A stretch of DNA of 64,000 bases from Cupriavidus numazuensis (GTDB taxonomy: Bacteria > Pseudomonadota > Gammaproteobacteria > Burkholderiales > Burkholderiaceae): positions 48,181-112,180 of the forward strand of contig NZ_CAJPVI010000032.1 of assembly GCF_905397435.1 (NCBI RefSeq), read 5' to 3'. The position numbers were made by a program, and so were the translations under genes. Shown here one piece after another: positions 48,245-57,153 of the stretch. Within the stretch, counting starts at the first letter, position 1; the number at the start of each line of letters is the position of its first letter. Under the pieces are notes generated by a model that was given only the letters and a program-made list of their open reading frames with translations, searched no databases and was not told the origin of the DNA.

Positions 48245-49237
48245 ATGCCAGCCATTCCAGCCCTTCCTGCTGCATCGAACAGCACCGGCCGCGCCAGTGA
48301 TGCGCAACGCATCCAGTCCCTGTCCGGCCGTGTATTCGGGCCCACGCGGCTGCGCGCGGCCGAGGATGACGCTGCGCTCGACGCGTGCATCGATACGTGT
48401 GCGATTGGCCGCTTGACGCTGGTGACCATCGGCTACAACCAGGCCGTGGATATCGAGCCGCAGCAGGGCAAGGACGAGTTCGTGATCCAGACGTTGCTTG
48501 CGGGGCGCTGCCGCGTGCATACGCCGCACGGCATGGTTGAAATGCCGCCGGGCGCGACGTTCGTGTTCTCGCCCACGGTGCCGGCGAGCCTGTCGCTCGA
48601 TCGCGGCTGCGAGCGCTTCAGCGTGGTGATTCGCCGACAGTTGATCGAGGAAGCGTTCCGCCAGCAGTTCGGCTTCGATCCGCCAACGCCGATCGAATTC
48701 GACATGCAGCCGGTCGCAGATGATGGCCGCGCCGAGCGCTGGCAGGCACTGGTGGCTTATCTGCGCGCAGAGACGCGCGTGCGGCGCGAAGGCACCGGCG
48801 CGCCTGCGATGGATGCAAGCATCGAACGCATCGTGCTGTCCACGCTGCTGCTGGATCGCTTTGCCGCGGACGGTGGCATGTTGCCGCGTCGTTTTGCGCC
48901 GACGTTGCCGGGCTATGTCCGCGGCGCGATCGCGTATCTCCGAACGCATCTGGATCAGCCGCTCACGCTGGAGCAGGTCGCGGTGCATTGCGGCGTGTCG
49001 GCGCGCACGCTGCAGCTCGGGTTCCGCAAGAGCAAGAACACGACGCCGATGGAATATCTGCGGCTGCTGCGCCTGCAGGCTGCCCGTGTGGACTTGCAGC
49101 ACGCACCGCAGGCGAAGGGGATGGTCAGCGCCATCGCGTTGCGCCATGGCTTCACGCACCTGAGCCTGTTCTCGCGCGAGTACCGCAAGGCGTTCGGCGA
49201 ACTGCCTTCGGATACCTTGCAGGTGCCGCGGGGCTGA
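48245..49237 (+). CDS. AraC-family transcriptional regulator
   Basis: A 330-residue regulator with an N-terminal cupin-type sensing domain (AraC_binding_2 style) and a C-terminal double HTH (about 230-330: LEQVAVHCGVSARTLQLGFRK, then IALRHGFTHLSLFSREYRKAFG). A TTG at 48224 would add seven residues; ATG 48245 is preferred. Divergent from the permease-deaminase operon and most likely its activator in response to a nucleobase. Confidence 0.9.
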   Translation: MPAIPALPAASNSTGRASDAQRIQSLSGRVFGPTRLRAAEDDAALDACIDTCAIGRLTLVTIGYNQAVDIEPQQGKDEFVIQTLLAGRCRVHTPHGMVEMPPGATFVFSPTVPASLSLDRGCERFSVVIRRQLIEEAFRQQFGFDPPTPIEFDMQPVADDGRAERWQALVAYLRAETRVRREGTGAPAMDASIERIVLSTLLLDRFAADGGMLPRRFAPTLPGYVRGAIAYLRTHLDQPLTLEQVAVHCGVSARTLQLGFRKSKNTTPMEYLRLLRLQAARVDLQHAPQAKGMVSAIALRHGFTHLSLFSREYRKAFGELPSDTLQVPRG

Positions 49238-49288
49238 AGCGGTCTCCACGACGGAGACGCGCTTCAGCCAGTTATCCCGCCAAGGACA

Positions 49289-50371
49289 TCAAGCCGCTTC
49301 CGCTACGCGCACCGGCATGCAAACGTTCAGCAGTGTCTGCAGCCGCTGCTTGTCCAGGTTGCGGCCGATGAACACGAACTTGCTCTGCGGCACGTCGGTG
49401 CCCCATGGCGCATCCGCGTGGAAGTCCATCAGCCGGTGCACGGCTTGCAGCACATGGCGCTGCGTATCGCCGGCCACGGCGACGATGCCCTTCATGCGGA
49501 ACACGTCGTCGCCCTGCGCGGCGAGCAGCGCCCGCAATCCGTGTTCCAGCCGCTGGCGATCGAATGGCTGGTCGAACACCAGCGAGACCGATGTCACCGA
49601 TGGATCATGACGATGACCATGCTCGGCCTCATCATGCGCATGGTCGCAATGCTCGTCGCAGACATGGCCCGCATGATCGTGCTCGTGATGCGCATGTCCG
49701 TGATCCTCCATCTGCACCATGCCCGGCGTGAACCCGCCGATGCCGAGGATCTTGCCGAGATCGACCTGTGCATAGTTCGACCGCAGGATCTGCGCACCTT
49801 CGTTGAGCTTGTGGATGCGCGCTTCGAGCGCATCGAGCCGCGCGGCACTGACGAGATCGGTCTTGTTCAGGATGACGCGATCCGCCGCGACGATCTGGTC
49901 CACGGCCTGGTTGTCGAACCCCGTCAGTTGCGGATCATCGAGGTGATCTTCGATGTGCACCGCATCCACGAGCGTCAGGATGCCGTCGAGTCTTACCTGC
50001 TGCGCAACTTCATGGTCCATGAAAAAGGTCGCGGCCACCGGCGTCGGGTCGGCCAGTCCGCTGGTCTCCACGAGGATGTGGTCGAAGCGCTCGGGCCGCT
50101 CGAGCAGCTTCTGCAGGATGCGCACGAGGTCCGTGCGCACATCGACCACGCAGCAGATGCAGCCGTTGGTCATCTGGTAGATCTCCTCATCGGAGGTCAT
50201 CACCAGATCGGAGTCGACATCGACCTCGCCGAACTCGTTCTCGATCACCGCGATGCGGTGCCCGTGCTTCTGCGTCAGGATATGGTTCAGCAGCGTGGTC
50301 TTGCCCGAGCCCAGGAAGCCGGTGAGGATGGTGACCGGTACGGGCGGCAGCTGGGTGGCGTGGTGCGTCAT
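49289..50371 (-). CDS. CobW-family metal-chaperone GTPase with His-rich loop
   Basis: A 360-residue G3E GTPase: Walker A GFLGSGKT (18-25), metal-binding GCICC (70-74), the NKTD guanine motif (168-171) and a C-terminal CobW domain. Residues 223-254 are a His-rich insertion with 13 His and 2 Cys in 32 residues. COG0523 proteins load Zn, Co or Fe into target enzymes. It lies last in the molybdenum-hydroxylase run (65 bp after the UbiX-like gene); likely clients are the metal amidohydrolases of this locus, by inference. Confidence 0.92.
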   Translation of the reverse strand: MTHHATQLPPVPVTILTGFLGSGKTTLLNHILTQKHGHRIAVIENEFGEVDVDSDLVMTSDEEIYQMTNGCICCVVDVRTDLVRILQKLLERPERFDHILVETSGLADPTPVAATFFMDHEVAQQVRLDGILTLVDAVHIEDHLDDPQLTGFDNQAVDQIVAADRVILNKTDLVSAARLDALEARIHKLNEGAQILRSNYAQVDLGKILGIGGFTPGMVQMEDHGHAHHEHDHAGHVCDEHCDHAHDEAEHGHRHDPSVTSVSLVFDQPFDRQRLEHGLRALLAAQGDDVFRMKGIVAVAGDTQRHVLQAVHRLMDFHADAPWGTDVPQSKFVFIGRNLDKQRLQTLLNVCMPVRVAEAA

Positions 50372-50436
50372 GTTGTCTCCTGATTCGGACTGCGTTCCCC
50401 GGTTGCCGGGGCGATAAGTGAAGCGTGATGCGGTGG

Positions 50437-51027
50437 CTATACGGCGCCGATGGCAGGGCGCAGGCCTTCCCAGCGCTGCACCAGCCCATCGTGCGGGACG
50501 TCGAACAGATCGAGCACGCGGCCCACGGTGTGGTTGACGATATCGTCGACGGTCTGCGGATGCGTGTAGAAGGCAGGTAGCGGCGGCAGCACGATGGCGC
50601 CCATCTCGGTGACCGTGGTCATGTTGCGCAGGTGCACGAGATGCAGCGGGGTTTCGCGCGCGAGCAGCACCAGCCGGCGCCGCTCCTTGAGCATCACGTC
50701 GGCGGCGCGCGTGACGAGGTTGTCGGCCATGCCCGTCGCGATCGCGGCCAGCGTGCGCATGGAGCAGGGCGCCACCACCATGCCGTCGCAGCGGAACGAG
50801 CCACTCGCGATCGCTGCGCCGATATCGCGCACGTTGTGCACGACATCGGCCATCGCCTCGATCTGCGGGCGCTGCAGGCCGAGTTCATGGTGTGCGGTCA
50901 GCAGGCCGGAGGGCGAGCACACCAGATGCGTCTCCCAGTCGGCCAGCGACGACAGCGCCTGGAGGACGCGCACCCCATAGACTGCGCCACTGGCTCCGGT
51001 GATGGCGACGACAAGGCGCTTCGTCAT
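50437..51027 (-). CDS. UbiX-like flavin prenyltransferase
   Basis: A 196-residue UbiX/Pad1 family protein, which prenylates FMN to make the cofactor of UbiD decarboxylases. AITGASGAVYGVRVLQAL (FMN loop), CSMRTLAAIATGMADNLVTRAADV and ERRRLVLLARETPLHLVHLRNM are family hallmarks. It overlaps the molybdenum-subunit gene by 4 bp and a UbiD homologue is 6.5 kb away in the same region, so it is probably a pathway-dedicated copy. Confidence 0.93.
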   Translation of the reverse strand: MTKRLVVAITGASGAVYGVRVLQALSSLADWETHLVCSPSGLLTAHHELGLQRPQIEAMADVVHNVRDIGAAIASGSFRCDGMVVAPCSMRTLAAIATGMADNLVTRAADVMLKERRRLVLLARETPLHLVHLRNMTTVTEMGAIVLPPLPAFYTHPQTVDDIVNHTVGRVLDLFDVPHDGLVQRWEGLRPAIGAV

Positions 51028-53300
51028 GCCACCGCCTTCCGGGCCAGCGCCTGCAGCACCTGTTCGGGCCGGATCGGGTAATGCCGGAAGCGCACGCCGA
51101 TCGCATCGAACACGGCGTTGGAAATGGCCGGTCCGATCGCAACGATCGGGTCTTCGCCCACCCCCTTGGCACCGAACGGTCCACCGGGATCTGGCGCCGC
51201 CTCAAGGATGATGGTGTGGATCTCCGGCATGTCCATCGCGAGCGGCATCTTGTAGTCGACGAAGTTGGCATTGAGCGAGCGGCCCGTGCGCATGTCGATC
51301 TGGTAGTCCTCGTACAGCGTATGGCCGATGCCTTGCTGGATGCCGCCCTCGATCTGGCCGGCTGCCGCCACGGGGTGGATCACCTTGCCGACGTCATGCA
51401 CGGGCACTACCTGCTTCACGGTGATGAAGCCCGTTTCCGTGTCGACTTCGACTTGCACGAAATGCGCGGCGAACGAGTACGACTTGGTCGGATGATACGT
51501 GGCGGTGCCTACGAGTTGCGCGGCCGGAATGCCCTTGCGCGGCATCACGGCCTCGCGCACCGTCAGCGTCGGGCCGTCGCGGTCGCGCACGGCGATCACG
51601 CCGGCGGTAAGCGTCAGTGCATCGGGCTCGCATTCGAGCAGCTTCGCCGTGCGGTCGAACAGTTGCCGCTTGATCTCGCCCGCCGCCATCTGCGCGGCCT
51701 TGCCGACCATGTAGGTCGTATGGCTCGCAAACGCGCCGATGTCCCAAGGCACCACATCGGTATCGCCATGGACGACAGACACCGACTCGAACGGCAGCGT
51801 GAGTTCCTCGGCCACGATTTGCGCGAGTGCCGTGTGCGCGCCGGTGCCCAGGCCCGCAGCGCCGGTCAGCAACACCACGGTGCCATCCTCGTTCATCTTG
51901 ATGATCGCGTTGCCCTGTTCCTTGATGCCCGGATAGGCGCTGCTGCCGTGCATCTCGCAGCCGATGCCCCAGCCGGTGCGGATCGGGCCTTCGGTTTCGC
52001 GTGTGCGCTGCCGCAGTTCGGTCCAGCCGGTGGCTTCCATGCCCTTGCGGATGCATGCTTCCAGCCCGTGGCCGATCAGCGGGTGATTGGACGGTGCGAT
52101 ATCGCCTTCGCGCACGGCGTTCTTCAGTTTCAGCTCGGCGGGGTCCATACCGAGGTGTTCGGCTGCCTCGTCCATCTGCACGTCGAGCGCATAGTACGTC
52201 TGCACCACGCCATAGCCGCGAAACGCGCCAGCGATGGGACTGTTGGTGTAGACGCAGCGGCCTTCGAGCAGCACGTTGTCGCAGCGGTACAGCGAGACCA
52301 TGGCTGCGGTGCCGACGTTGGTCACGCCGGGGCCATGTGAGCCATACGCGCCGGAGTTGAACACCACCTTTGCCTGGCGCGCGGTGATGGTGCCGTCGTT
52401 GCGGAAGCCCTGCCTGAGCCAGATCTTTGCCGGATGGCGTGTGCGTCCGCCGAGGAAGGTTTCCTCTCGCGTGTATTCCATGCGCACCGGCCGACGCGTC
52501 TCGCGCGCCATCAAGGCGCAAAGAAACTCATGCTGAAACAGATCCTGCTTCGCGCCGAAGCCGCCGCCCATATGGTCGACCAGTACGCGCACCTTGTGCA
52601 GCGGCAGGCCCAGCACCTCGGCCATGATGCCGCGCACCATGAATGCGGTCTGCGTGGAAATCCACACGGTCAGATTGCCGTTGCCGTCCCAGTTGCAGGT
52701 GCAGACGTTCGGCTCCATGTAGGCCGGGGTAGGGCGGCCGCCTTCATAGATGCCTTCGAGGATGAAATCCGCTTCGGCAAAGCCGGCTTCGACATCGCCG
52801 CGCTTGACGATCACAGGCGGCAGCACCAGGTTGCCGCCGGGTTCGCGGTCGTGGATGCGTGGCGCGTCGGAGCGCTCGGCATCTTCGGTGGTGAACACGG
52901 CGGGCAGCGTGTCGTATTCGACTTCGATCAGTTCGATCGCGCGCGCCGCGATGTTTTCGCTCGTCGCGGCCACGGCGGCCACGCCTTCTCCCCAGTAGCG
53001 CACCTTGTCGTCGAGGATGTACTGGTCACACGTCACCGACGCCGAGCGCGGATGCGGCGATCCCGCATGCAGCACGCGCGGCACGTTATCGTGCGTGAGC
53101 ACCGCCTTGACGCCGGGCAGCGCGAGCGCGCGCGACGTGTCGATGCGACGGATCTTCGCGTGCGCAACTTCGCAGCGCTTGATCTTGCCGAACAGCAGTC
53201 CGGCGAATGGCATGTCGGCAACGTACTTCGCATTGCCGGTGACCTTGTCGAGCAGGTCGGTGCGCTTGACGCTGTGTCCGATCACGGCGTGGGTCATCAT
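51024..53300 (-). CDS. Xanthine dehydrogenase-family molybdopterin-binding subunit
   Basis: A 758-residue large (CoxL/XdhB-type) subunit of a molybdenum hydroxylase. Mo-pterin contacts GGGFGAKQD, GAFRGYGVVQT and the C-terminal GPFGAKGVGEDP with the catalytic Glu. It would hydroxylate an aromatic N-heterocycle with water as oxygen source. It lacks the active-site loop AYRCSFR of CO dehydrogenases, so is not CoxL proper. ATG 53300 follows AGGAGGC and overlaps the Fe-S gene stop; its own stop overlaps the UbiX-like start. Confidence 0.93.
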   Translation of the reverse strand: MMTHAVIGHSVKRTDLLDKVTGNAKYVADMPFAGLLFGKIKRCEVAHAKIRRIDTSRALALPGVKAVLTHDNVPRVLHAGSPHPRSASVTCDQYILDDKVRYWGEGVAAVAATSENIAARAIELIEVEYDTLPAVFTTEDAERSDAPRIHDREPGGNLVLPPVIVKRGDVEAGFAEADFILEGIYEGGRPTPAYMEPNVCTCNWDGNGNLTVWISTQTAFMVRGIMAEVLGLPLHKVRVLVDHMGGGFGAKQDLFQHEFLCALMARETRRPVRMEYTREETFLGGRTRHPAKIWLRQGFRNDGTITARQAKVVFNSGAYGSHGPGVTNVGTAAMVSLYRCDNVLLEGRCVYTNSPIAGAFRGYGVVQTYYALDVQMDEAAEHLGMDPAELKLKNAVREGDIAPSNHPLIGHGLEACIRKGMEATGWTELRQRTRETEGPIRTGWGIGCEMHGSSAYPGIKEQGNAIIKMNEDGTVVLLTGAAGLGTGAHTALAQIVAEELTLPFESVSVVHGDTDVVPWDIGAFASHTTYMVGKAAQMAAGEIKRQLFDRTAKLLECEPDALTLTAGVIAVRDRDGPTLTVREAVMPRKGIPAAQLVGTATYHPTKSYSFAAHFVQVEVDTETGFITVKQVVPVHDVGKVIHPVAAAGQIEGGIQQGIGHTLYEDYQIDMRTGRSLNANFVDYKMPLAMDMPEIHTIILEAAPDPGGPFGAKGVGEDPIVAIGPAISNAVFDAIGVRFRHYPIRPEQVLQALARKAVA

Positions 53301-53779
53301 GCCTCCTCGTTCGCCATCGTGGCGGCGGTCCTTTCGATCGCCTCGATGATCTTGGTGTAGCCCGTGCAGCGGCAGATGTTGCCGGCAATCGCAAAGCGGA
53401 TCTCGTCGCGCGTCGGGTGCGGGTTCGCTTCGAGTAGCGCCCTGGCCATCATCACGAAGCCTGGCGTGCAGAAGCCGCACTGCGCGGCGCCGCATTGCAT
53501 GAACTGCTCCTGGATCGGATGCACCGTGTCGGGCGACGGCTGCACGCCTTCGATCGTGGTGAGCTGGCAGCCATGTGCCTCGGGGGCAAGCATCAGGCAC
53601 GCATTCATCGGCCTGCCGTCGACGATGACGGTGCACGAGCCGCATTCGCCAACGTCACATCCTTTCTTGGTGCCGGTGAGGCCGGCGTCGTTGCGCAGCG
53701 CATCCAGCAGCGTCGCGTGCGGCTCGACCGCGAGTTCGCGCGGTTCGCTGTTGATGACGAGTTCGATCACTTTTCGCAT
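53297..53779 (-). CDS. Xanthine dehydrogenase-family 2Fe-2S subunit
   Basis: A 160-residue small subunit with two clusters: the plant ferredoxin-type site Cys41, Cys46, Cys49, Cys61 and the all-helical site Cys101, Cys104, Cys136, Cys138 (CGFC and CRC). It passes electrons from the Mo site to FAD. Start MRKVIELVIN at 53779; the frame runs further upstream inside the FAD gene without support. Overlaps the FAD-subunit gene by 13 bp and the Mo gene by 4 bp. Confidence 0.94.
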   Translation of the reverse strand: MRKVIELVINSEPRELAVEPHATLLDALRNDAGLTGTKKGCDVGECGSCTVIVDGRPMNACLMLAPEAHGCQLTTIEGVQPSPDTVHPIQEQFMQCGAAQCGFCTPGFVMMARALLEANPHPTRDEIRFAIAGNICRCTGYTKIIEAIERTAATMANEEA

Positions 53780-54651
53780 GGCGTGGCCTCCAGGGCGCGT
53801 TTGTGGGCTTCCTCGAGCGCGCGGCGCGTGAGCACGCTGACCATCTGCCGGCGGTACGCTTCGCTCGCGCGCACGTCGCTGATCGGGCGCGCGTCGCGTG
53901 TGGCGGCGTGCGCGGCCTGCAGGATCAGTGCATCGGTGAGGTGGTGGTCGCGCAGCAGCGCCTCGGCGTGTTCGGCGCGCACCGGCGTGGGCCCCACCGC
54001 GGCGAGCACGATGCTGGCGTCTGTACAGCGGCCTTCCTCGATGGTCAGCGATACCGCCACGCCCACCGTTGCCAGTTCCATCTGCACGCGCCGGCCATGC
54101 TTGAGATAGACCTTGCCGGTATGCGCGCGCGGCGCGGGCACGGTGATGCGCGTCACGATCTCGTCCGGTGCGATCGCGGTCTTGCCGACGCCGGTGATGA
54201 AGTCCTCCACGCGCATTTCGCGTGAGCCGGACAGTCCGTAGAGATGCACCGATGCACGATCGGCAACCAGCGGCGCGATGGAGTCGGCCGACGGCGACGC
54301 GCGGCACACATTGCCGATCACGGTGGCGCGATGCCGCACCTGGATCGACGCGAAGTCCGTCACCGCCTTGGCGAGGCCAGCGTAGTGCCGCTGCACGAAG
54401 CCGCAGGTTTCCAGTTGCCGTGTCGTCACCAGCGCCCCGATGCGCAGCCCGTTCACCGGGTCGAACGTGAGCACGTCCATGCCGGGGATCTTCTTGATGT
54501 TGATGACCTGCTCGGGCTTGCGCACCGACTCCTTGATCTGCACGAGCAGGTCGGTGCCGCCAGCCAGCACGGTGGCCTTGCCGCCGGCGCGGTGCAGCAT
54601 TGCCGAAGCATCGGCAAGCGTGGACGGCTCGAAGTATTCAAACGCTCTCAT
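53767..54651 (-). CDS. Xanthine dehydrogenase-family FAD-binding subunit
   Basis: A 294-residue medium subunit. FAD contacts LAGGTDLLVQIKE and ATVIGNVCRASPSADSI; C-terminal CO-dehydrogenase flavoprotein domain. GGAGAAGCG before ATG 54651 fixes the start. First gene of the operon FAD - 2Fe-2S - Mo - ubiX-like - cobW on the minus strand, divergent from a LysR gene. Confidence 0.93.
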   Translation of the reverse strand: MRAFEYFEPSTLADASAMLHRAGGKATVLAGGTDLLVQIKESVRKPEQVINIKKIPGMDVLTFDPVNGLRIGALVTTRQLETCGFVQRHYAGLAKAVTDFASIQVRHRATVIGNVCRASPSADSIAPLVADRASVHLYGLSGSREMRVEDFITGVGKTAIAPDEIVTRITVPAPRAHTGKVYLKHGRRVQMELATVGVAVSLTIEEGRCTDASIVLAAVGPTPVRAEHAEALLRDHHLTDALILQAAHAATRDARPISDVRASEAYRRQMVSVLTRRALEEAHKRALEATPCEK

Positions 54652-54828
54652 CGCTTCTCCTGAGGGGGCTTCGGCGGCCTGCAGCGCCATCCGTTGCAAC
54701 CATCATGGTGCGAGGGCCATCATCGGTAAAGACCTCGAAACCTATTAATTGATCGTGTTACCCTCTGAATCAGATGCGCCGCGCGGACCTCCGCAGCAGG
54801 CGCGCACCTGACCACAGGAGGAAGACAA
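54652..54828. promoter_or_regulatory. Divergent promoter region of the Mo-hydroxylase operon and LysR gene
   Basis: 177 bp. It has the palindrome ACCAT-C-ATGGT (54699-54709) and an AT-rich core CCTATTAATTGATCG flanked by GGTAA (54725-54729) and TTACC. A LysR-type operator is expected here; which element it is cannot be decided by eye. Confidence 0.4.
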
Positions 54829-55761
54829 GTGGCCAACATCGGCAACATGAACGTGTCGCTGCGGCAACTGCGCGCCTTTATCGCGGTTGCGCAGGAGCGG
54901 CACTTCACGCGCGCGGCGGAGAAGCTGGACCTGTCGCAGTCTTCTGTCAGCGCGCTGATCCACGAGCTGGAAGACAATCTCGGCCTGAAGCTGTTCGATC
55001 GCCATACGCGCCAGCTCCACATCACGCAGGCGGGCGAGGAGTTGCTGCCGCTGGTGAAGAAGGCAGTGGCTGATATCGACAGCGCAATCGAGACATCGAG
55101 CGAGCTGCGTACGCTGGGCCGCGGGCGCGTATCGATTGCGGCCTCGTCGATCCAGGCGGCACTGATGCTGCCGCGCTTCATTCGCGAGTTCAGCCTTGGA
55201 CATCCGGGCGTGAAGGTTGATATCCACGATGTGTCAGAGCACGAGGTGCCGAAGATGGTCAGCTCGGGCGAGGTCGACTTCGGCATCGGCACGATTCCGG
55301 AAGGGCAGCCCGACCTGACCGCGCACCGGCTATCGACGGATCCGTTCGTGATCGTGATGCCGCCGGACCATCCGCTGCTGCGGCGCAAAACTCTGCGCTG
55401 GGAGGATGTGGCACCCATTCCGTTGATCGGTCCGCACAAGGGCAATCCGATCCGCGACTGCCTCGATACCGCGCTTGCTGCGCGCGGCATCACGCTGTCG
55501 CGGCTGCATGAGGTGCTGCTGCCGCTGACGATGGTCGGCATGGTCGAGGCCGGCCTCGGCATCGCCGTGATGAGCGCCGCAGTGACCCGGCTGACCGAGG
55601 CGCTGGGACTGGCCACGGTCATGCCGACCGATCCGGTGATCCATCGCGAGATCTCGCTGCTGGTGCACGCGGACCGGTCGCTGTCGCCGCCGGCCCAGCG
55701 CTTCCGCGACCTGCTGATGCGCAATCGCGGCAATCTCGGCAATCTCGGCAATCTCGGCTAG
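54829..55761 (+). CDS. LysR-family transcriptional regulator
   Basis: A 310-residue LysR regulator with N-terminal HTH (LRQLRAFIAVAQERHFTRAAEKLDLSQSSVSALIHELE) and effector domain. The GTG start is supported by AGGAGG 7 bases upstream. The C terminus ends in GNLGNLGNLG, encoded by three copies of a 9-bp repeat. Divergent from the molybdenum hydroxylase operon and convergent with the NCS2 permease gene, whose stop codon directly abuts its own. Likely controls one or both catabolic operons. Confidence 0.92.
   Translation: MANIGNMNVSLRQLRAFIAVAQERHFTRAAEKLDLSQSSVSALIHELEDNLGLKLFDRHTRQLHITQAGEELLPLVKKAVADIDSAIETSSELRTLGRGRVSIAASSIQAALMLPRFIREFSLGHPGVKVDIHDVSEHEVPKMVSSGEVDFGIGTIPEGQPDLTAHRLSTDPFVIVMPPDHPLLRRKTLRWEDVAPIPLIGPHKGNPIRDCLDTALAARGITLSRLHEVLLPLTMVGMVEAGLGIAVMSAAVTRLTEALGLATVMPTDPVIHREISLLVHADRSLSPPAQRFRDLLMRNRGNLGNLGNLG
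55734..55760 (+). repeat. Three 9-bp direct repeats at the 3' end of the LysR gene
   Basis: GGCAATCTC x3 in frame, encoding Gly-Asn-Leu three times up to the stop codon. Copy changes would only lengthen or shorten the tail in frame. Confidence 0.8.
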
Positions 55762-57153
55762 TCAGGCGGGCTCTTTCGCAAGGCCGTGGGCCTGCGGCTG
55801 CGGCGAGCGCGCATTGAACAGCACGTTCAGCAGCACCGCGGACAGCGTGCCGAGCAGGATGCCGTTCTGGCAGAACTTGGCCAGCAGCTCGGGCAGTTGT
55901 GCGAAGAAGCGCTCCGACACCAGCGGGATCATGCCGAGCGCAATGCTGACCGCGACGATGTAGGCGTTCTTCTTGTTCTCGACGAAATCCACATGGCCCA
56001 GGATGCGTACGCCTGTGGCCGCCACCATGCCGAACATCACGAGCGCGGCGCCGCCCAGCACGTACTGTGGGATCGATGCTGCGAAGAATGCGAGCTTGGG
56101 CAGGCAGCCAAGTACGATCAGGATGGCGCCGGCCGTCGCGCAGACCCAGCGGCTGCGCACGCCGGTGACCTGCACCAGGCCGACGTTCTGCGCATACGAC
56201 GTGTAGGTGAACGTGTTGAACACCGCACCGACGAGCGCGCCAACGCCGTCGGCACGCAGGCCGCGCGTCAGGTCGTCGCAGGTCACCGGCCGGCCGACGA
56301 TTTCGCCAAGCGCCAGGAACTGCCCAACGCCTTCGATCATGATCACCACCATCACCACGCACAGCGTGACGGTTGTCATCGCATCGAAGGTGGGCCAGCC
56401 GAAGTGGAATGGCGTGATCAGTTCCACCCAGTGCGCGGCCGCAAGGCCGTCGAAACTGACCTTGCCGAGCGACAGTGCAATCGCGAAGCCGGTCAGGATG
56501 CCGATCAGCACGGCGACATTGCACAGGAAGCCTTTGGCGAACGCCACCAGCGCCAGCACAGTCAGCAGTACGACCGTCGCAATGGCGATGTTGACCGGCA
56601 CGCCGAAGTTCGGATTCGGCATGGGGCCGTTGGGCGTGGAGATCATCGGGTTGCCGCCAGCGGCCCAGTTGATGCCCACACGCATCAGCGAGATGCCGAT
56701 CACGAGCACCACGGTGCCCGTCACTACTGGCGGGAACCAGCGCACCATCTTGCCGACGTACGGCGCCACGATGAAGGTGAAAATGCCGGCGAGCATCACC
56801 GCGCCAAACACGGCGGGCAGGCCAAGCGCGGGATTGGAACCGGTCGCGATGATCGGCGCGATGGCCGTGAAGGTCACGCCCATCATGACGGGCAGGCGGA
56901 TGCCGACTTTCCAGATGCCGATGCTCTGGATTATCGTCACCAGCCCGCAGCAGAACAGGTCGGCGGCGATCAGGAACGCGATCTGGTCCTTGGGCAGCTT
57001 GAGCGCGCCGCCAACGATCAGCGGCACGGCAATGGCGCCGGCGTACATCACCAGCACATGCTGCAGGCCCAGTGCGAGCAACCGCGGGGCGGGCAGGATT
57101 TCATCGACGGGATGCACGGGGACTGCCCCATGCGATTGCAGGTTGGGGGTCAT
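55762..57153 (-). CDS. NCS2 nucleobase:cation symporter, second copy
   Basis: A 463-residue NCS2 permease with 12-14 hydrophobic segments, clearly related to the protein at 46644 (same VHPVDEILPAPRLLALGLQHVLVMYAGAIAVP N terminus). Substrate-site region MIEGVGQFLALGEI contains the conserved Glu. GGAGACAGC precedes ATG 57153. It lies 385 bp downstream of the UbiD-like gene, with repeats between. Its presence in this operon suggests a purine- or pyrimidine-like substrate. Confidence 0.92.
   Translation of the reverse strand: MTPNLQSHGAVPVHPVDEILPAPRLLALGLQHVLVMYAGAIAVPLIVGGALKLPKDQIAFLIAADLFCCGLVTIIQSIGIWKVGIRLPVMMGVTFTAIAPIIATGSNPALGLPAVFGAVMLAGIFTFIVAPYVGKMVRWFPPVVTGTVVLVIGISLMRVGINWAAGGNPMISTPNGPMPNPNFGVPVNIAIATVVLLTVLALVAFAKGFLCNVAVLIGILTGFAIALSLGKVSFDGLAAAHWVELITPFHFGWPTFDAMTTVTLCVVMVVIMIEGVGQFLALGEIVGRPVTCDDLTRGLRADGVGALVGAVFNTFTYTSYAQNVGLVQVTGVRSRWVCATAGAILIVLGCLPKLAFFAASIPQYVLGGAALVMFGMVAATGVRILGHVDFVENKKNAYIVAVSIALGMIPLVSERFFAQLPELLAKFCQNGILLGTLSAVLLNVLFNARSPQPQAHGLAKEPA

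Noticed and set aside
51024..53300. Reading the molybdenum subunit as carbon monoxide dehydrogenase CoxL
   Set aside because: Subunit order FAD - Fe-S - Mo is Cox-like, but the CoxL active-site loop AYRCSFR is not present.
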